A DNA stretch of 32,612 bases from Candidatus Cetobacterium colombiensis (GTDB lineage: Bacteria > Fusobacteriota > Fusobacteriia > Fusobacteriales > Fusobacteriaceae): assembly GCF_033962415.1 (NCBI RefSeq), contig NZ_JAVIKH010000021.1, positions 1-32,612 on the forward strand, given 5' to 3'. A program made the position numbers and the translations under genes. Numbering within the stretch: position 1 is the first letter of the stretch; each line of letters begins with the position of its first letter. This document shows positions 23,170 to 32,595 of the stretch, in pieces. The notes beneath the pieces were generated by a model, which searched no databases, had not been told where the DNA came from, and was given only the letters and a program-made list of their open reading frames with translations.

Positions 23170-24197
23170 AAATTTTATTAGATGGAAGACTAATATCGGA
23201 TAAACCAACAGGAATCTCAAGATATTCTAGAGAGTTGGTAAAAATTTATCAAAATCATTACGGCTATGAAAATGTAGAAGTTATCATAAATGAAGATTTA
23301 AAAGAAAAACCGTTTAAAGATATAAAAACAAAATTAAAACCTTTTAGTATGATTAATTTTTTTAGATTTCATAAATTTTTACAGGAGAGAGATGCTGAGG
23401 TATATCATAGCTTATATCACAGTAATAGTTTTTTTAAGGATAAAAAGAAAAAATATATAACAACATTTCACGATATAGGGCACAAAATTTTAAAAGGAAA
23501 AATTCATCACAATTATTTTAAAGATATTTTAGTTAAATTGGGAATTGAAGTTATTATAAGAAGAACTTTAAAAAATTCAGACATAGTTGTCTCAGTTTCT
23601 GAAACAACAAAAGAAGATATAAAAAGCGTATATAATTATAACTCTATTGTTATACCTGAAGGAATAAATGTTATATTAGTGGAGGATAAAGAAGTAGAGT
23701 GCTTAAAAAATACAAAATTTTTTTTATACGTTGGAAACTCAAGACCTAATAAAAATTTGAAATTTTTGATAGAAACATTTTTGACTTCAAACACAGAGTA
23801 TAAATTAGTTTTAGTTGGAAATAATAACAGTTTAGAAATAAATGATTCTAGGATAAAAAGTTTAGGATTTGTTTCTGATAATGAATTAAGCTGGCTATAT
23901 AAAAATTGTGAAGCCTTTATCTTTCCATCTTTATATGAGGGATTTGGGCTGCCAGTTTTAGAAGCTATATATAAAGGCAGCAAGGTTTATTGTTCCACAG
24001 GTGGATCACTAAAAGAATTTTCAGAAAAATTGGTAAAAAAATTCAGTCCACATAATGGAAGTGAGTTAAGATATCTTTTGGAAAATACAGATAAAATAAA
24101 ATTTGATGAAAAAGAGCAGTTGGAAGAGTTGGGAAAATATACTTGGAAAAATATAGAGATTTTAACTAAAGAAAAACTATTTAGTAAAATCTATTGA
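23166..24197 (+). CDS. GT4-family glycosyltransferase
   Basis: A GT-B fold retaining glycosyltransferase, often mannosyl or glucosyl. The N-terminal part has LLDGRLISDKPTGISRYSRELV, the linker region YVGNSRPNKNLKFLIETF, and the nucleotide-binding FPSLYEGFGLPVLEA motif with the paired Glu residues. 343 residues fits GT4. Its ATG overlaps the previous gene's TGA (ATGA), showing translational coupling. With manC in the same operon, GDP-mannose is a reasonable donor, but this is not shown. Confidence 0.9.
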   Translation: MKILLDGRLISDKPTGISRYSRELVKIYQNHYGYENVEVIINEDLKEKPFKDIKTKLKPFSMINFFRFHKFLQERDAEVYHSLYHSNSFFKDKKKKYITTFHDIGHKILKGKIHHNYFKDILVKLGIEVIIRRTLKNSDIVVSVSETTKEDIKSVYNYNSIVIPEGINVILVEDKEVECLKNTKFFLYVGNSRPNKNLKFLIETFLTSNTEYKLVLVGNNNSLEINDSRIKSLGFVSDNELSWLYKNCEAFIFPSLYEGFGLPVLEAIYKGSKVYCSTGGSLKEFSEKLVKKFSPHNGSELRYLLENTDKIKFDEKEQLEELGKYTWKNIEILTKEKLFSKIY

Positions 24198-24212
24198 AGG
24201 GAGGGAGAAAAA

Positions 24213-25055
24213 ATGGAAAAAATATGTGGTGTAGTTGTACTTTATAATCCTCCAAAATCGATTCTTGAAAATATAGAAAGTTACATAAAGTATTTAGATA
24301 AATTATATATTATTGATAATTCAGAAAAAATTAATGAGCAAGAAATTAAAAAAATTAAATTATTTTCAAATAAAATAGAATACACAAGTTTTAGTGAAAA
24401 TAAAGGAATTGGAAAAGCTTTGAATTTAAGTTTAAAAAAATTTTTACTATCAGATGCTGAATGGATTTTAACAATGGATCAAGATAGCAAATTTGAAAAA
24501 AATGATTTCAAAATATACTTAGATAAAGTTTTTGCTGAAGATGAGAAAAATAAAATTGGTATTTTTTCACCAAATCATTTATTAAAAAATAAAAAAAAAA
24601 TAGAGAAAAATAAATACGCTAAAAGAGTTATGTGTTCAGGAAATATAATATCAAAAAAAATAATAAAAGAAATAGGCAAATATAATGAAGATTTTTTTAT
24701 AGATGAAGTTGATCATGAATATTGTTACAGAGTTTTAAAAAAAAATTATAAAATAAAAGTATTTGGAGATATTATTTTAAATCATAATTTAGGTGAAATA
24801 AATAAAGAAGTAAGAATACCCAAATTTATGCTTCCTACTAATCACAGTGCACTAAGAAGATATTATATTACAAGAAATAAAATGTATGTTTTTAAAAAAT
24901 ATCCAGAAGTAAGATTAAAATACATTTTAACTTTTATCAATGATTTTTTTAAAATAATGTTTTTTGAGAATAATAAAAAAGAAAAATTGAAGATGATGAA
25001 AATCGGTTTTATGCATTATAAAAAAAATATAGTAGGAAAATATAAAGAAGCATAA
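24213..25055 (+). CDS. GT2-family glycosyltransferase, rhamnosyltransferase-like
   Basis: Adds a sugar during repeat-unit assembly. Motifs are GVVVLYNPPKSILENIESY, LYIIDNSEK, SENKGIGKALNLSL and ILTMDQDSKFEK, as in RfbF-type rhamnosyltransferases, followed by a DEVDHEYCYRV acceptor-side acidic motif. 280 residues, a little short for the subgroup (about 300). AAGGGAGGGAG precedes ATG. The DNA is notably A-rich, with long poly-A stretches, compared with the flanking wzz and rml genes. Confidence 0.88.
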   Translation: MEKICGVVVLYNPPKSILENIESYIKYLDKLYIIDNSEKINEQEIKKIKLFSNKIEYTSFSENKGIGKALNLSLKKFLLSDAEWILTMDQDSKFEKNDFKIYLDKVFAEDEKNKIGIFSPNHLLKNKKKIEKNKYAKRVMCSGNIISKKIIKEIGKYNEDFFIDEVDHEYCYRVLKKNYKIKVFGDIILNHNLGEINKEVRIPKFMLPTNHSALRRYYITRNKMYVFKKYPEVRLKYILTFINDFFKIMFFENNKKEKLKMMKIGFMHYKKNIVGKYKEA

Positions 25056-25083
25056 ATATAAAGAAATTAAGGAGAAAATTAGA

Positions 25084-26163
25084 ATGTTAGCAGCTATAAT
25101 TATGGCAGGAGGAAGTGGGGAAAGATTTTGGCCACTATCTACTCCTGATAAACCAAAGCAGCTTTTAAATATATTTTCAGATAAAACAATGATAAGAGAA
25201 ACTGTGGATAGAATAGCACCAATAATTTCAAAAGAAAATATATTTATAGCAACAAATGAATTACAAGTAAATACAGTAGAACAAGAGCTAAATGATATAC
25301 CAAAGGAAAATATAATAATTGAACCAGCTTTTAAAGATACTGCAGCAGCAATAGGATACTCAACATTATTGATTGAAAACAGATTTAAAGATAAATTAAG
25401 AGAAGGAGAGAAAATAGAGATTGTAGTTTTAGCTTCAGACCATTTAGTAAGAAAAGAGGATGAATTTCGAGAGGCTATTAAACTAGCAGCGGAAGAAGCT
25501 TCCAAAAGTGGAGTTATAGTTACATTAGGAATAAAACCTAATAAACCAGAAACAGGATATGGTTATATTGAGATAAAAGAAGATAGTACTTTAGAATTAA
25601 ATAAAATATATAAAGTTAAAAGATTTCGTGAAAAACCAAATCAAGAAACAGCGGAAGATTACTTAGCTTCTGGAAGATACTTATGGAATTCTGGAATGTT
25701 TATATTTACAACTGAAACTATTTTTAAAAATTTTGATGTATTAATGGAAGAACATACAGAAATTTTTTCTAATATTAAGCAGAAAATTAATAACAATGTT
25801 CAAGGGATAGAGCTCGCTAATTTAATAAGGGAAGACTTTGAAAATTTTGAAAAAATTTCTATAGATTTTGGAATAATGGAATATTCAAGAAATATCAGAG
25901 TTATACCAGTTGATATAGAATGGAATGATATAGGATCTTTCAATGCATTAGAAGAGGTTTTTGATAAAAATGATTCTGGAAATATTGTGAGATATTGTAA
26001 TGTTAGGGAGTTGGACTCTTCAGATAATATAGTTATAGGAAAAGATGTGACAATCTCTCTTTTAGGAGTAAAAAATTTGGTAGTTGTTAAAAATGGTGAC
26101 AATATTTTAATAGCAAATAAATTTAGAACTCAAGATATAAAAAAAATAATAAAGAAACATTAA
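25084..26163 (+). CDS. manC: Mannose-1-phosphate guanylyltransferase
   Basis: Makes GDP-mannose from GTP and mannose-1-phosphate in the cytoplasm. The nucleotidyltransferase signature GGSGERFWPLS is at residues 9-19, followed by KPKQLLN. Further motifs are ASDHLV, GIKPNKPETGYGYIE, VKRFREKPN, YLWNSGMFIF and IEWNDIGSF. 359 residues equals the single-domain form; the C-terminal phosphomannose isomerase domain found in long ManC/AlgA proteins is absent. AAGGAG precedes ATG. No phosphomannomutase gene is seen in the window, so mannose-1-phosphate must come from elsewhere. Confidence 0.92.
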   Translation: MLAAIIMAGGSGERFWPLSTPDKPKQLLNIFSDKTMIRETVDRIAPIISKENIFIATNELQVNTVEQELNDIPKENIIIEPAFKDTAAAIGYSTLLIENRFKDKLREGEKIEIVVLASDHLVRKEDEFREAIKLAAEEASKSGVIVTLGIKPNKPETGYGYIEIKEDSTLELNKIYKVKRFREKPNQETAEDYLASGRYLWNSGMFIFTTETIFKNFDVLMEEHTEIFSNIKQKINNNVQGIELANLIREDFENFEKISIDFGIMEYSRNIRVIPVDIEWNDIGSFNALEEVFDKNDSGNIVRYCNVRELDSSDNIVIGKDVTISLLGVKNLVVVKNGDNILIANKFRTQDIKKIIKKH

Positions 26164-26173
26164 AGGATAAAAT

Positions 26174-27421
26174 ATGATAACAAATAAAATCAATAAATAT
26201 TTTCCATATATTTTAATATATATGTGTTATTACACAAATCTTCCTATAAAGTTAGAAGAGTTAACAATGATTAGCTTTATTATTTGGTGTATTTTAGAAG
26301 AAAAAATTTTTCGATTTAAATTAAACTTAAATTTAATAGGACTAATTTCAATTTTTGGGAGTGTTTCTTTAATACAGTCATATAAAAATAACTACCCAAT
26401 TGATAGAGTTTTAGAGCAATTATTGATAATAACAGTAATGTTTATAGGATACGATTTACTTTTTAAAAAATATGGTTATAAAAAATTATTTAGAATATAT
26501 TTAAAGATAAGTTATTTTATTTGCTTATTGGCGTTATTACAATTTGTAGTTTATTTTTTTCTAAAAATAGATATTTTAAGATATCCAATAGGTTGTAATA
26601 GTAGGATGTTGCCTGCTTTAACAGCTAATATAGCTAGAGTACGAAGTATAGCTTATGAACCAGGATGGTTTGCTCAAACATTGATTCCTTCTGTAGTTTA
26701 TAGTTTTGAAGTATTAATAAAATCTAAAAGATTTCAAAAAAAATATATAATAATAATAACAGTTTTTTTTATGACAATGTCAAGTGGAGCATTAGTGATA
26801 ATTCCTATTTATTTTATATTGAAGAAAATAAAAACTATAAAGCAAATTGTTATTTCTATCCCCTTACTAATTGGTGCTACATATTTAACTCAAGGAGTTT
26901 GGTATTCAAGGGTTCAGGAAACAATTACAAATTTTCAAAGTTTAAAAACTGGAATATTTTCTAATATTAATGCAAGTTCTTTTGCAATTTTATCTAATTT
27001 ATATGTTGCTTTAAATAATAATAATTTACTTTTAGGCGTTGGTCTAGGAAATCATCCATATAGTTATTTTAGAAATTTTATTGACAGAAAAGTGGGAATA
27101 TATCATTTTTATGGATTAAATGCTATGGATGGTTATTCACTTTTAACAAGAATGATATCTGAAGTAGGAATTATTTTCTGTTTTTTATTTTTATTATTTA
27201 TAATTAGAAATTTATATTTAAGAGACAATACGAGATCGATTATAAATATAGGAGCTTTTTGTGGAATATTAAGTTATCTAATAAGAGGTGGGCTTTATAC
27301 TAGGTTTGGAACAACATTTATAATTATGTTATTTTTTTATACAGGAAAAAATATGAAATATGTAAAAAAATATAATATAAAAAAGAGCGAGGTAAAAAAT
27401 GGTTGCAATAATATTGGTTAA
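26174..27421 (+). CDS. Wzy-like polysaccharide polymerase
   Basis: A predicted multi-pass membrane protein, about ten to twelve segments in 415 residues, that would join repeat units at the outer face of the inner membrane. Sequence in this group is poorly conserved; assignment rests on topology, the large periplasmic loop (including ARVRSIAYEPGWFAQTLIPS and LLLGVGLGNHPYSYF), and position among glycosyltransferases. A Wzx-type flippase would be larger and lack that loop pattern, so polymerase/O-antigen-ligase family is preferred. AAGGAT precedes ATG. It overlaps the next gene by 23 bases. Confidence 0.75.
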   Translation: MITNKINKYFPYILIYMCYYTNLPIKLEELTMISFIIWCILEEKIFRFKLNLNLIGLISIFGSVSLIQSYKNNYPIDRVLEQLLIITVMFIGYDLLFKKYGYKKLFRIYLKISYFICLLALLQFVVYFFLKIDILRYPIGCNSRMLPALTANIARVRSIAYEPGWFAQTLIPSVVYSFEVLIKSKRFQKKYIIIITVFFMTMSSGALVIIPIYFILKKIKTIKQIVISIPLLIGATYLTQGVWYSRVQETITNFQSLKTGIFSNINASSFAILSNLYVALNNNNLLLGVGLGNHPYSYFRNFIDRKVGIYHFYGLNAMDGYSLLTRMISEVGIIFCFLFLLFIIRNLYLRDNTRSIINIGAFCGILSYLIRGGLYTRFGTTFIIMLFFYTGKNMKYVKKYNIKKSEVKNGCNNIG

Positions 27422-28268
27422 TTATGGCTGTTTTCAAGATAGTTTAGAAGCAATAGAGTCTTTGAAGAAACAAAAAACTCAGCATAATTATAAAATTATA
27501 TTAGTGGATAATTGTTCTAAAGATGATTCATACGAAAAATTGAAAAAAAAATATTCTTCAGATAAAATGGTGGATATAATATTATCAGATAAAAATGGTG
27601 GATTTTCATATGGGAACAATTTTGGAATAAAGTATGCTATAGATAAGTATAATTCACAATATTTTCTATTAATTAATAATGATACAATATCTAGTGAAGA
27701 TATTATAGAAAAGTTTATGGATTATTTTTTAAAAAATAAAGAGAAAAAAATTGGAATATTAACTGGAAAAATATATTATTTTAATGAACCAACGACTTTT
27801 TGGTATGCAGGAGGAATTTTAGATAAAGAAAGAGCAGGAGGAAAACATTTAGGTACAAATGAAATTGATAATAAACAATATGATGAAGAAAAAGAAATTG
27901 ATTTTGCAACAGGTTGTTTAATGTTTTTTAATAAAGAATTACTTCAAGAGATTGGATATTTACCAGAGGAATATTTTATGTATTTTGAAGATGTAGATTT
28001 CTCTTGGGCCACAATTAATAAAAATAGAAAAATTATCTATTTACCAGAAATAAAAATTTGGCATAAAGTTGGAAAAAGTTCAAGTTTATTACAAGCAAAA
28101 AATAGTTATAAATTATTTAATAGAAATAGATCTATTTTAGCTAAAAAATATATGAATACTTTTAAATTCTATAAATTTAAAATATTTATGTATAGTAGAA
28201 GCAGTGTTAAGTTTATTCTTCATCTACTTAAAGATAGAGAGTTTGTAAATACATTTGAAGGATTATAG
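27399..28268 (+). CDS. GT2-family glycosyltransferase
   Basis: Another inverting GT-A transferase of the locus. Motifs are VAIILVNYGCFQDSLEAIESL, LVDNCSKDDSYEKL, DKNGGFSYGNNFGI, LLINNDTI, and FATGCLMFFNKELLQEIGYLPEEYFMYFEDVDFSW, a layout shared with many rhamnosyltransferase-like GT2 proteins. 289 residues. ATG at 27399 follows GAGGT within the end of the polymerase gene, giving a 23-base overlap. Acceptor and donor unknown. Confidence 0.9.
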   Translation: MVAIILVNYGCFQDSLEAIESLKKQKTQHNYKIILVDNCSKDDSYEKLKKKYSSDKMVDIILSDKNGGFSYGNNFGIKYAIDKYNSQYFLLINNDTISSEDIIEKFMDYFLKNKEKKIGILTGKIYYFNEPTTFWYAGGILDKERAGGKHLGTNEIDNKQYDEEKEIDFATGCLMFFNKELLQEIGYLPEEYFMYFEDVDFSWATINKNRKIIYLPEIKIWHKVGKSSSLLQAKNSYKLFNRNRSILAKKYMNTFKFYKFKIFMYSRSSVKFILHLLKDREFVNTFEGL

Positions 28269-28279
28269 GGAGGAATTAA

Positions 28280-29146
28280 ATGAAAGGAATAATATTAGCT
28301 GGAGGATCAGGAACAAGATTATATCCAGTAACAAAAGCAATAAGTAAGCAAATAACACCAATTTATGATAAGCCACTTATCTACTATCCAATATCAGTTC
28401 TTATGTTAGCAGGAATTAAAGATATTTTAATAATATCTACTCCTAGAGATATAGGTACTTTTGAGGAGTTATTAGGTAATGGAAGTAATCTAGGGCTTAA
28501 AATAGAATACGCTATACAAGAACATCCAAACGGACTTGCAGAAGCATTTATTATAGGAGAAAATTTCATAGGAAATGATGCGTGTGCATTAGTTCTTGGG
28601 GACAATATGTTCTATGGTCATGGACTTACAGGTATAGTAAAAGAAGCAGCTAAAAGAGATACTGGTGCTACAATATTTGGTTACTATGTAAATAATCCAA
28701 AGGCTTTTGGCGTGGTAGAGTTTGATGAAAATGGAAAGGCTATCTCTTTAGAGGAAAAGCCAGAAGTACCAAAATCAAATTTTGCAATTCCAGGACTATA
28801 TTTCTATGACAATACAGTTGTAGAAAAAGCTAAAAAAGTAAAACCATCTCATAGAGGAGAGTTAGAGATAACAACACTAAATGAGATGTATCTAAATGAA
28901 GGAACACTAAATGTTTTAAGTTTAGGTAGAGGAATGGCATGGTTAGATACAGGAACTCACGATGGACTTTTAGAAGCTTCTAACTTTGTAAAAACAATTC
29001 AAAGTAGACAAGGTGTAATGGTTGCTTGTTTAGAAGAGATAGCATATAAAAATGGATGGATAAGTGCTGACAAAGTAAGAGAATTAGCAAAACCACTATT
29101 AAAATCTCACTATGGTGAGTATCTAATGAATCTAATAAAGGAGTAA
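28280..29146 (+). CDS. rmlA: Glucose-1-phosphate thymidylyltransferase
   Basis: First enzyme of dTDP-L-rhamnose synthesis, making dTDP-glucose from dTTP and glucose-1-phosphate. The N-terminus has the signature [17 protein letters not shown] (from residue 8), then [27 protein letters not shown], and [27 protein letters not shown]. The C-terminus has [18 protein letters not shown]. 288 residues is the standard length. GGGAGG precedes ATG; rmlC follows after two bases. The operon order here is rmlA-rmlC-rmlD; rmlB is not in the window. Confidence 0.97.
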   Translation: MKGIILAGGSGTRLYPVTKAISKQITPIYDKPLIYYPISVLMLAGIKDILIISTPRDIGTFEELLGNGSNLGLKIEYAIQEHPNGLAEAFIIGENFIGNDACALVLGDNMFYGHGLTGIVKEAAKRDTGATIFGYYVNNPKAFGVVEFDENGKAISLEEKPEVPKSNFAIPGLYFYDNTVVEKAKKVKPSHRGELEITTLNEMYLNEGTLNVLSLGRGMAWLDTGTHDGLLEASNFVKTIQSRQGVMVACLEEIAYKNGWISADKVRELAKPLLKSHYGEYLMNLIKE

Positions 29147-29148
29147 TC

Positions 29149-29730
29149 ATGAGTAAATTTAAAAGAGTTGAAACAGGAATAAAAGATTTAATTGTAATAG
29201 AGCCAACAGTGTTTGGAGATAATAGAGGATTTTTTATGGAAAGCTATTCTAAAAAAGATTTTTCTGAAATTGGAATGGACATTGAATTTGTTCAAGATAA
29301 TCATTCTAAATCTAAAAAGGGTGTTTTAAGAGGTCTTCACTTTCAAACAAAACATGTTCAAGGTAAGCTTGTAAGAGTTACTGCAGGGGCAGTTTTAGAT
29401 GTGGCAGTGGATCTTAGAAAAGATAGCCCAACTTTTGGAAAATATTTTTTAGTAGAATTAACTGGAGATAACAAAAAAATGTTTTATATTCCACCAGGGT
29501 TTGCCCATGGATTTTTAACATTAGAGGATAATACAGAGTTTCAATATAAGTGTACAGACTATTATGCTCCAGAATTTGATTCAGGAGTGTTATGGAATGA
29601 TTTTGATATAGGAATTGAATGGAACTTAGAGAAATATGGATTATCACTAGATACAATTTTACTTTCAGATAAAGATAAACAACAACAAACTCTAAAAGAG
29701 TTCATTGAAAGTGGAGTGATAATAGGATGA
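29149..29730 (+). CDS. rmlC: dTDP-4-dehydrorhamnose 3,5-epimerase
   Basis: Third enzyme of dTDP-L-rhamnose synthesis, epimerising C3 and C5 of the 4-keto sugar. The cupin fold is marked by GVLRGLHFQ with catalytic His64, GKLVRVTAGAVLDVAVDLR, and PPGFAHGFLTLED. The C-terminal DFDIGIEWNLEKYG and LLSDKDKQQ also fit. 193 residues, standard. GGAG precedes ATG. The TGA stop overlaps the rmlD ATG by four bases (ATGA). Confidence 0.97.
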   Translation: MSKFKRVETGIKDLIVIEPTVFGDNRGFFMESYSKKDFSEIGMDIEFVQDNHSKSKKGVLRGLHFQTKHVQGKLVRVTAGAVLDVAVDLRKDSPTFGKYFLVELTGDNKKMFYIPPGFAHGFLTLEDNTEFQYKCTDYYAPEFDSGVLWNDFDIGIEWNLEKYGLSLDTILLSDKDKQQQTLKEFIESGVIIG

Positions 29731-30204
29731 TACTTATAACAGGAGCCAATGGACAACTAGGACACGATCTTCAAAAAATATTACATGCTGAAAACTTAGA
29801 GTTTATAGCTACAGACTATAAAGAGTTAGATATAACAAATATAGATGCAGTTAGAGAGTTTGTAAAAGATAAAAATATAGATTTGATTATAAACTGTGCT
29901 GCTTATAATAATGTGGATAAAGCAGAAGAGGAAGTTGAAATGTGTTATAAACTTAATGCATATGCCCCTAGAGATTTGGCTTTAGTTGCTAAAGAAATCG
30001 GTGCAGAATATATAACATATTCTACAGACTTTGTTTTTGATGGAAGTAAAAAGACACCTTATACTGAAGAGGATAAAGTGTCTCCACTTTCTGTGTATTC
30101 TAAGGCTAAAGCTGAGGGAGAAAAGTTAGTGTTAGAAGCATATGATAAAAGTTTTGTAATAAGAACATCATGGGTATTTGGTATAGCTAATAATAACTTT
30201 AATA
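29727..30204 (+). pseudogene. rmlD: rmlD, first exon, split by a group II intron
   Basis: dTDP-4-dehydrorhamnose reductase, last enzyme of dTDP-L-rhamnose synthesis. The 5' part encodes the Rossmann motif TGANGQLG (residues 5-12), AAYNNVDKAEEE, the STDFVFDG stretch and the catalytic Tyr124-x3-Lys128. Coding agrees with the family through SWVFGIANNNFN, residue 159, then the intron starts after the first base of codon 160. Reading through would add only 16 unrelated residues and stop at 30254. A full RmlD is about 285-300 residues, so roughly 45% is missing and should lie beyond the window. The intron is in the sense orientation, so RNA splicing could restore a working protein; it is therefore interrupted rather than proven dead. 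Confidence 0.92.
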
Positions 30205-30931
30205 GTGCGACACGTTTCGTAATGAAAAGTTACGACATGTTAAAAGTAGCTTAGTATAAAGCGAATTAACAGAGAACTATATTTTCGAGAAGTAGAATGA
30301 AGGAGTAACGCCCTGAAATGCTTCCTCTGATACTCCGATATGCGATTAGATTCTAACTAAATCTAATGGTGTAAAGCTCGGTGAAGTCGGTTGAGAGTTA
30401 TCCCTAACAGGTTAGGCTGAGGAAATGCGAACCAGAGGTGGTCGAGATAATGATAGATCGGGAGTCAAATCTATATGGTAAGAATGCACGGAAGTGCTGA
30501 CGAAGTTTCGAATGTACAGCTCTAAAAGTTGATATAACAGAAATGTTGTAACCACAAAATTGTGGGGTAAGTGGCGATTAGTAAAACTTGTTGATATGAA
30601 ACTCGCTATACTGTTAAAGGCAGTATCTAGCTTACAGGGCTACAGAAACTACCTAAGTAGATTTAATGATAGAAAGTATGGAACGTGGAAAGCAAGACAC
30701 AACAAGAACCTAGTTAGAGGGTTGGTGAATATAAGTTAAGGATTTAACGAAATTTCTTTAGTCTTGTGAGAGTAGGGGTACAGTACGGATGAAACCATGA
30801 TAATAAGTGGTGGACGGATAGCCCCAAGTCAATAATTTTAAAATTGTTTTAATTTAGAATTAATAGATGAATGGTCGTAAACCAAGAAAATAAAGTTTCC
30901 TAATTCTTAGGAAGAGGGAGGCGTACAATCT
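30205..30931 (+). ncRNA. Group II intron ribozyme domains I-III and start of IV
   Basis: The stretch of about 700 bases between the rmlD exon and the maturase gene has no coding pattern and many short stems. EBS1 (30612-30619) is displayed by the hairpin ATACTG/CAGTAT (30608-30626) and pairs over eight bases, one G-U, with the exon end. A possible EBS2, TTGTTG at 30588-30593, can pair with TAATAA at 30191-30196, but AT-richness makes this weaker. Domain boundaries are approximate. Confidence 0.75.
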
Positions 30932-32542
30932 ATGAGTTTAATAGACTGCATAATTGATGAATCAAATATTTACCAAGCGATTCACACGCTAAAAAGCAAC
31001 AAAGGAAGTAAAACTCCTGGAGTGAATGGCGAAACCATAAGCGATATATTAAAAATTGAAGATGAAATAGTAAAACGAATTAAATACGATTTAAAGGGCA
31101 GATACACACCTGGAATGGTAAAAAGAGTAGAGATTCCAAAAGAAGATGGAGAGTTTAGACCGCTAGGAATACCTAATATCTATGATAGATTAGTACAACT
31201 ATGTTTCAAACAGATTTTAGAACCAATAGTTGAAAAGAGCTTCTATAAAAATTCCTTTGGTTTTAGACCAGAACGTAGTACGGAACATGCGATAGGAACC
31301 TGTTATCATATGGTAAATATAACGAAACTACATTTTGTTGTAGACATTGATATAAAAGGATTTTTCGATAATATAAATCATAAAAAGTTGATAAAACAAC
31401 TTCAGCGATTTAAATCTATTGATAAGAAAACCTTATCAATAGTAAAACGTATGTTGAAAGTAGAAACTGTATTACAAAACAAAGATATTATTCAATCTGA
31501 GAAGGGAACTCCCCAAGGAGGAATACTTTCGCCATTATTAGCCAACATAGTCTTAAATGAACTTGACTGGTGGATATATAAACAATGGTTAGGATTAAAA
31601 ACCAAAAGAGAATATTCCACTCTTGGAAATAAAGAAAGAGCTCTTAGAGATACAAACTTAACAGAAGTTAGAATTGTTAGATACGCAGATGACTTTAAAC
31701 TCTTTTGTAGAGATAGAGGTTCTGCGGAAAAGATGTTCAAACTTGTTAAAATATTCTTGAAAGATAGATTGAAATTAGAGATTTCTGAAAAGAAATCCAA
31801 AATAGTAAATCTAAGAAAAGAGTTTAGTATCTTTCTAGGAATAAAATTCAAAGCTGTTAAGAATAGAAAGAGATTAACTGTAAGGTCATATGTATCTGAC
31901 AAAGCAAGAAAAGCTATCTTAAACTTAATCAGACAAGAGATAAAAGAACTTCAAAAAAGACGAACAGCCCTGCAAGTCTTAAAATTTAATTCAGTAATAC
32001 TAGGAATCCAAAACTATTATCGCATAGCAACAATGGTAAATATGGATTTTAGAAAAATTGGCTATATAGTTAATAAATCCTTAATGAACAGAATAGGGAA
32101 ACCTTCTGGGAAAGAGGATAATAAATACAAACTCCGCTATAAAGGGTACAACTTTCAAGTATGGAATGTAGCAGAAACCACAATCTTCACGCTACAAGCT
32201 ATAAAGTTTAAAATACCTAAACTATTTTCAGCGAAAAAGAAAATACAGAAAGAAGAAAAACAAATTGAGATAATTGAAATCGAAGACCCTCAAATAAGAG
32301 CTATCTTGAGACTCCAAAGAAACTCAACTTGTGAAGTAACAGGAAAATACATCGCAGGAAATGACAACTTTTATGTTCATAGGCTAGTTCCAAAAGAACA
32401 TGGAGGAAGTGATGACCTTGAAAATTTAATGTTGCTAGATTCTTCATTCAAAACCTTACTGAAAAGCGAAAATAGAGAGGATTACTATAAAGACAATGAG
32501 AATTATGCAAAAATATTAAAAACACTTTCTAAATATAAATAA
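30932..32542 (+). CDS. ltrA: Group II intron reverse transcriptase/maturase with HNH-like tail
   Basis: Intron-encoded protein that aids splicing and copies the intron into new sites. The order is as expected. The RT domain carries GVNGETI, RPLGIPNIYDRLVQ, the metal-binding VVDIDIKGFFDNI, SEKGTPQGGILSPLLANIVL and the catalytic YADD at residues 251-254. The maturase/X region follows (about 330-440), and last an HNH-like segment (CEVTGKYI, VHRLVPKEHGGSDDLENLMLL). 536 residues, normal for introns with an endonuclease domain. In that segment the usual His-His reads His-Arg and a final His is not apparent, so second-strand cleavage may be impaired. GGGAGG lies ten bases before ATG. Confidence 0.95.
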   Translation: MSLIDCIIDESNIYQAIHTLKSNKGSKTPGVNGETISDILKIEDEIVKRIKYDLKGRYTPGMVKRVEIPKEDGEFRPLGIPNIYDRLVQLCFKQILEPIVEKSFYKNSFGFRPERSTEHAIGTCYHMVNITKLHFVVDIDIKGFFDNINHKKLIKQLQRFKSIDKKTLSIVKRMLKVETVLQNKDIIQSEKGTPQGGILSPLLANIVLNELDWWIYKQWLGLKTKREYSTLGNKERALRDTNLTEVRIVRYADDFKLFCRDRGSAEKMFKLVKIFLKDRLKLEISEKKSKIVNLRKEFSIFLGIKFKAVKNRKRLTVRSYVSDKARKAILNLIRQEIKELQKRRTALQVLKFNSVILGIQNYYRIATMVNMDFRKIGYIVNKSLMNRIGKPSGKEDNKYKLRYKGYNFQVWNVAETTIFTLQAIKFKIPKLFSAKKKIQKEEKQIEIIEIEDPQIRAILRLQRNSTCEVTGKYIAGNDNFYVHRLVPKEHGGSDDLENLMLLDSSFKTLLKSENREDYYKDNENYAKILKTLSKYK

Positions 32543-32561
32543 AATTTAAAATTATGATGGA

Positions 32562-32595
32562 ACGCCGTGTGCGGTGAAAGTCGCATGCACGGTGT
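32562..32595 (+). other. Group II intron domain V
   Basis: A 34-base hairpin aligning position by position with the bacterial domain V: lower stem CGCCGTG/CACGGTG, bulge region, upper stem with a GAAA tetraloop (GGTGAAAGTC). The catalytic triad position reads CGC rather than the more common AGC; a CGC triad is also known in the Oceanobacillus iheyensis intron. It starts 19 bases after the maturase stop. Confidence 0.88.

Noticed and set aside
30205-30254. Continuation of rmlD to the stop at 30254 as a short functional protein
   Set aside because: The added residues do not match RmlD, and the sequence from 30205 is the intron's conserved 5' end.
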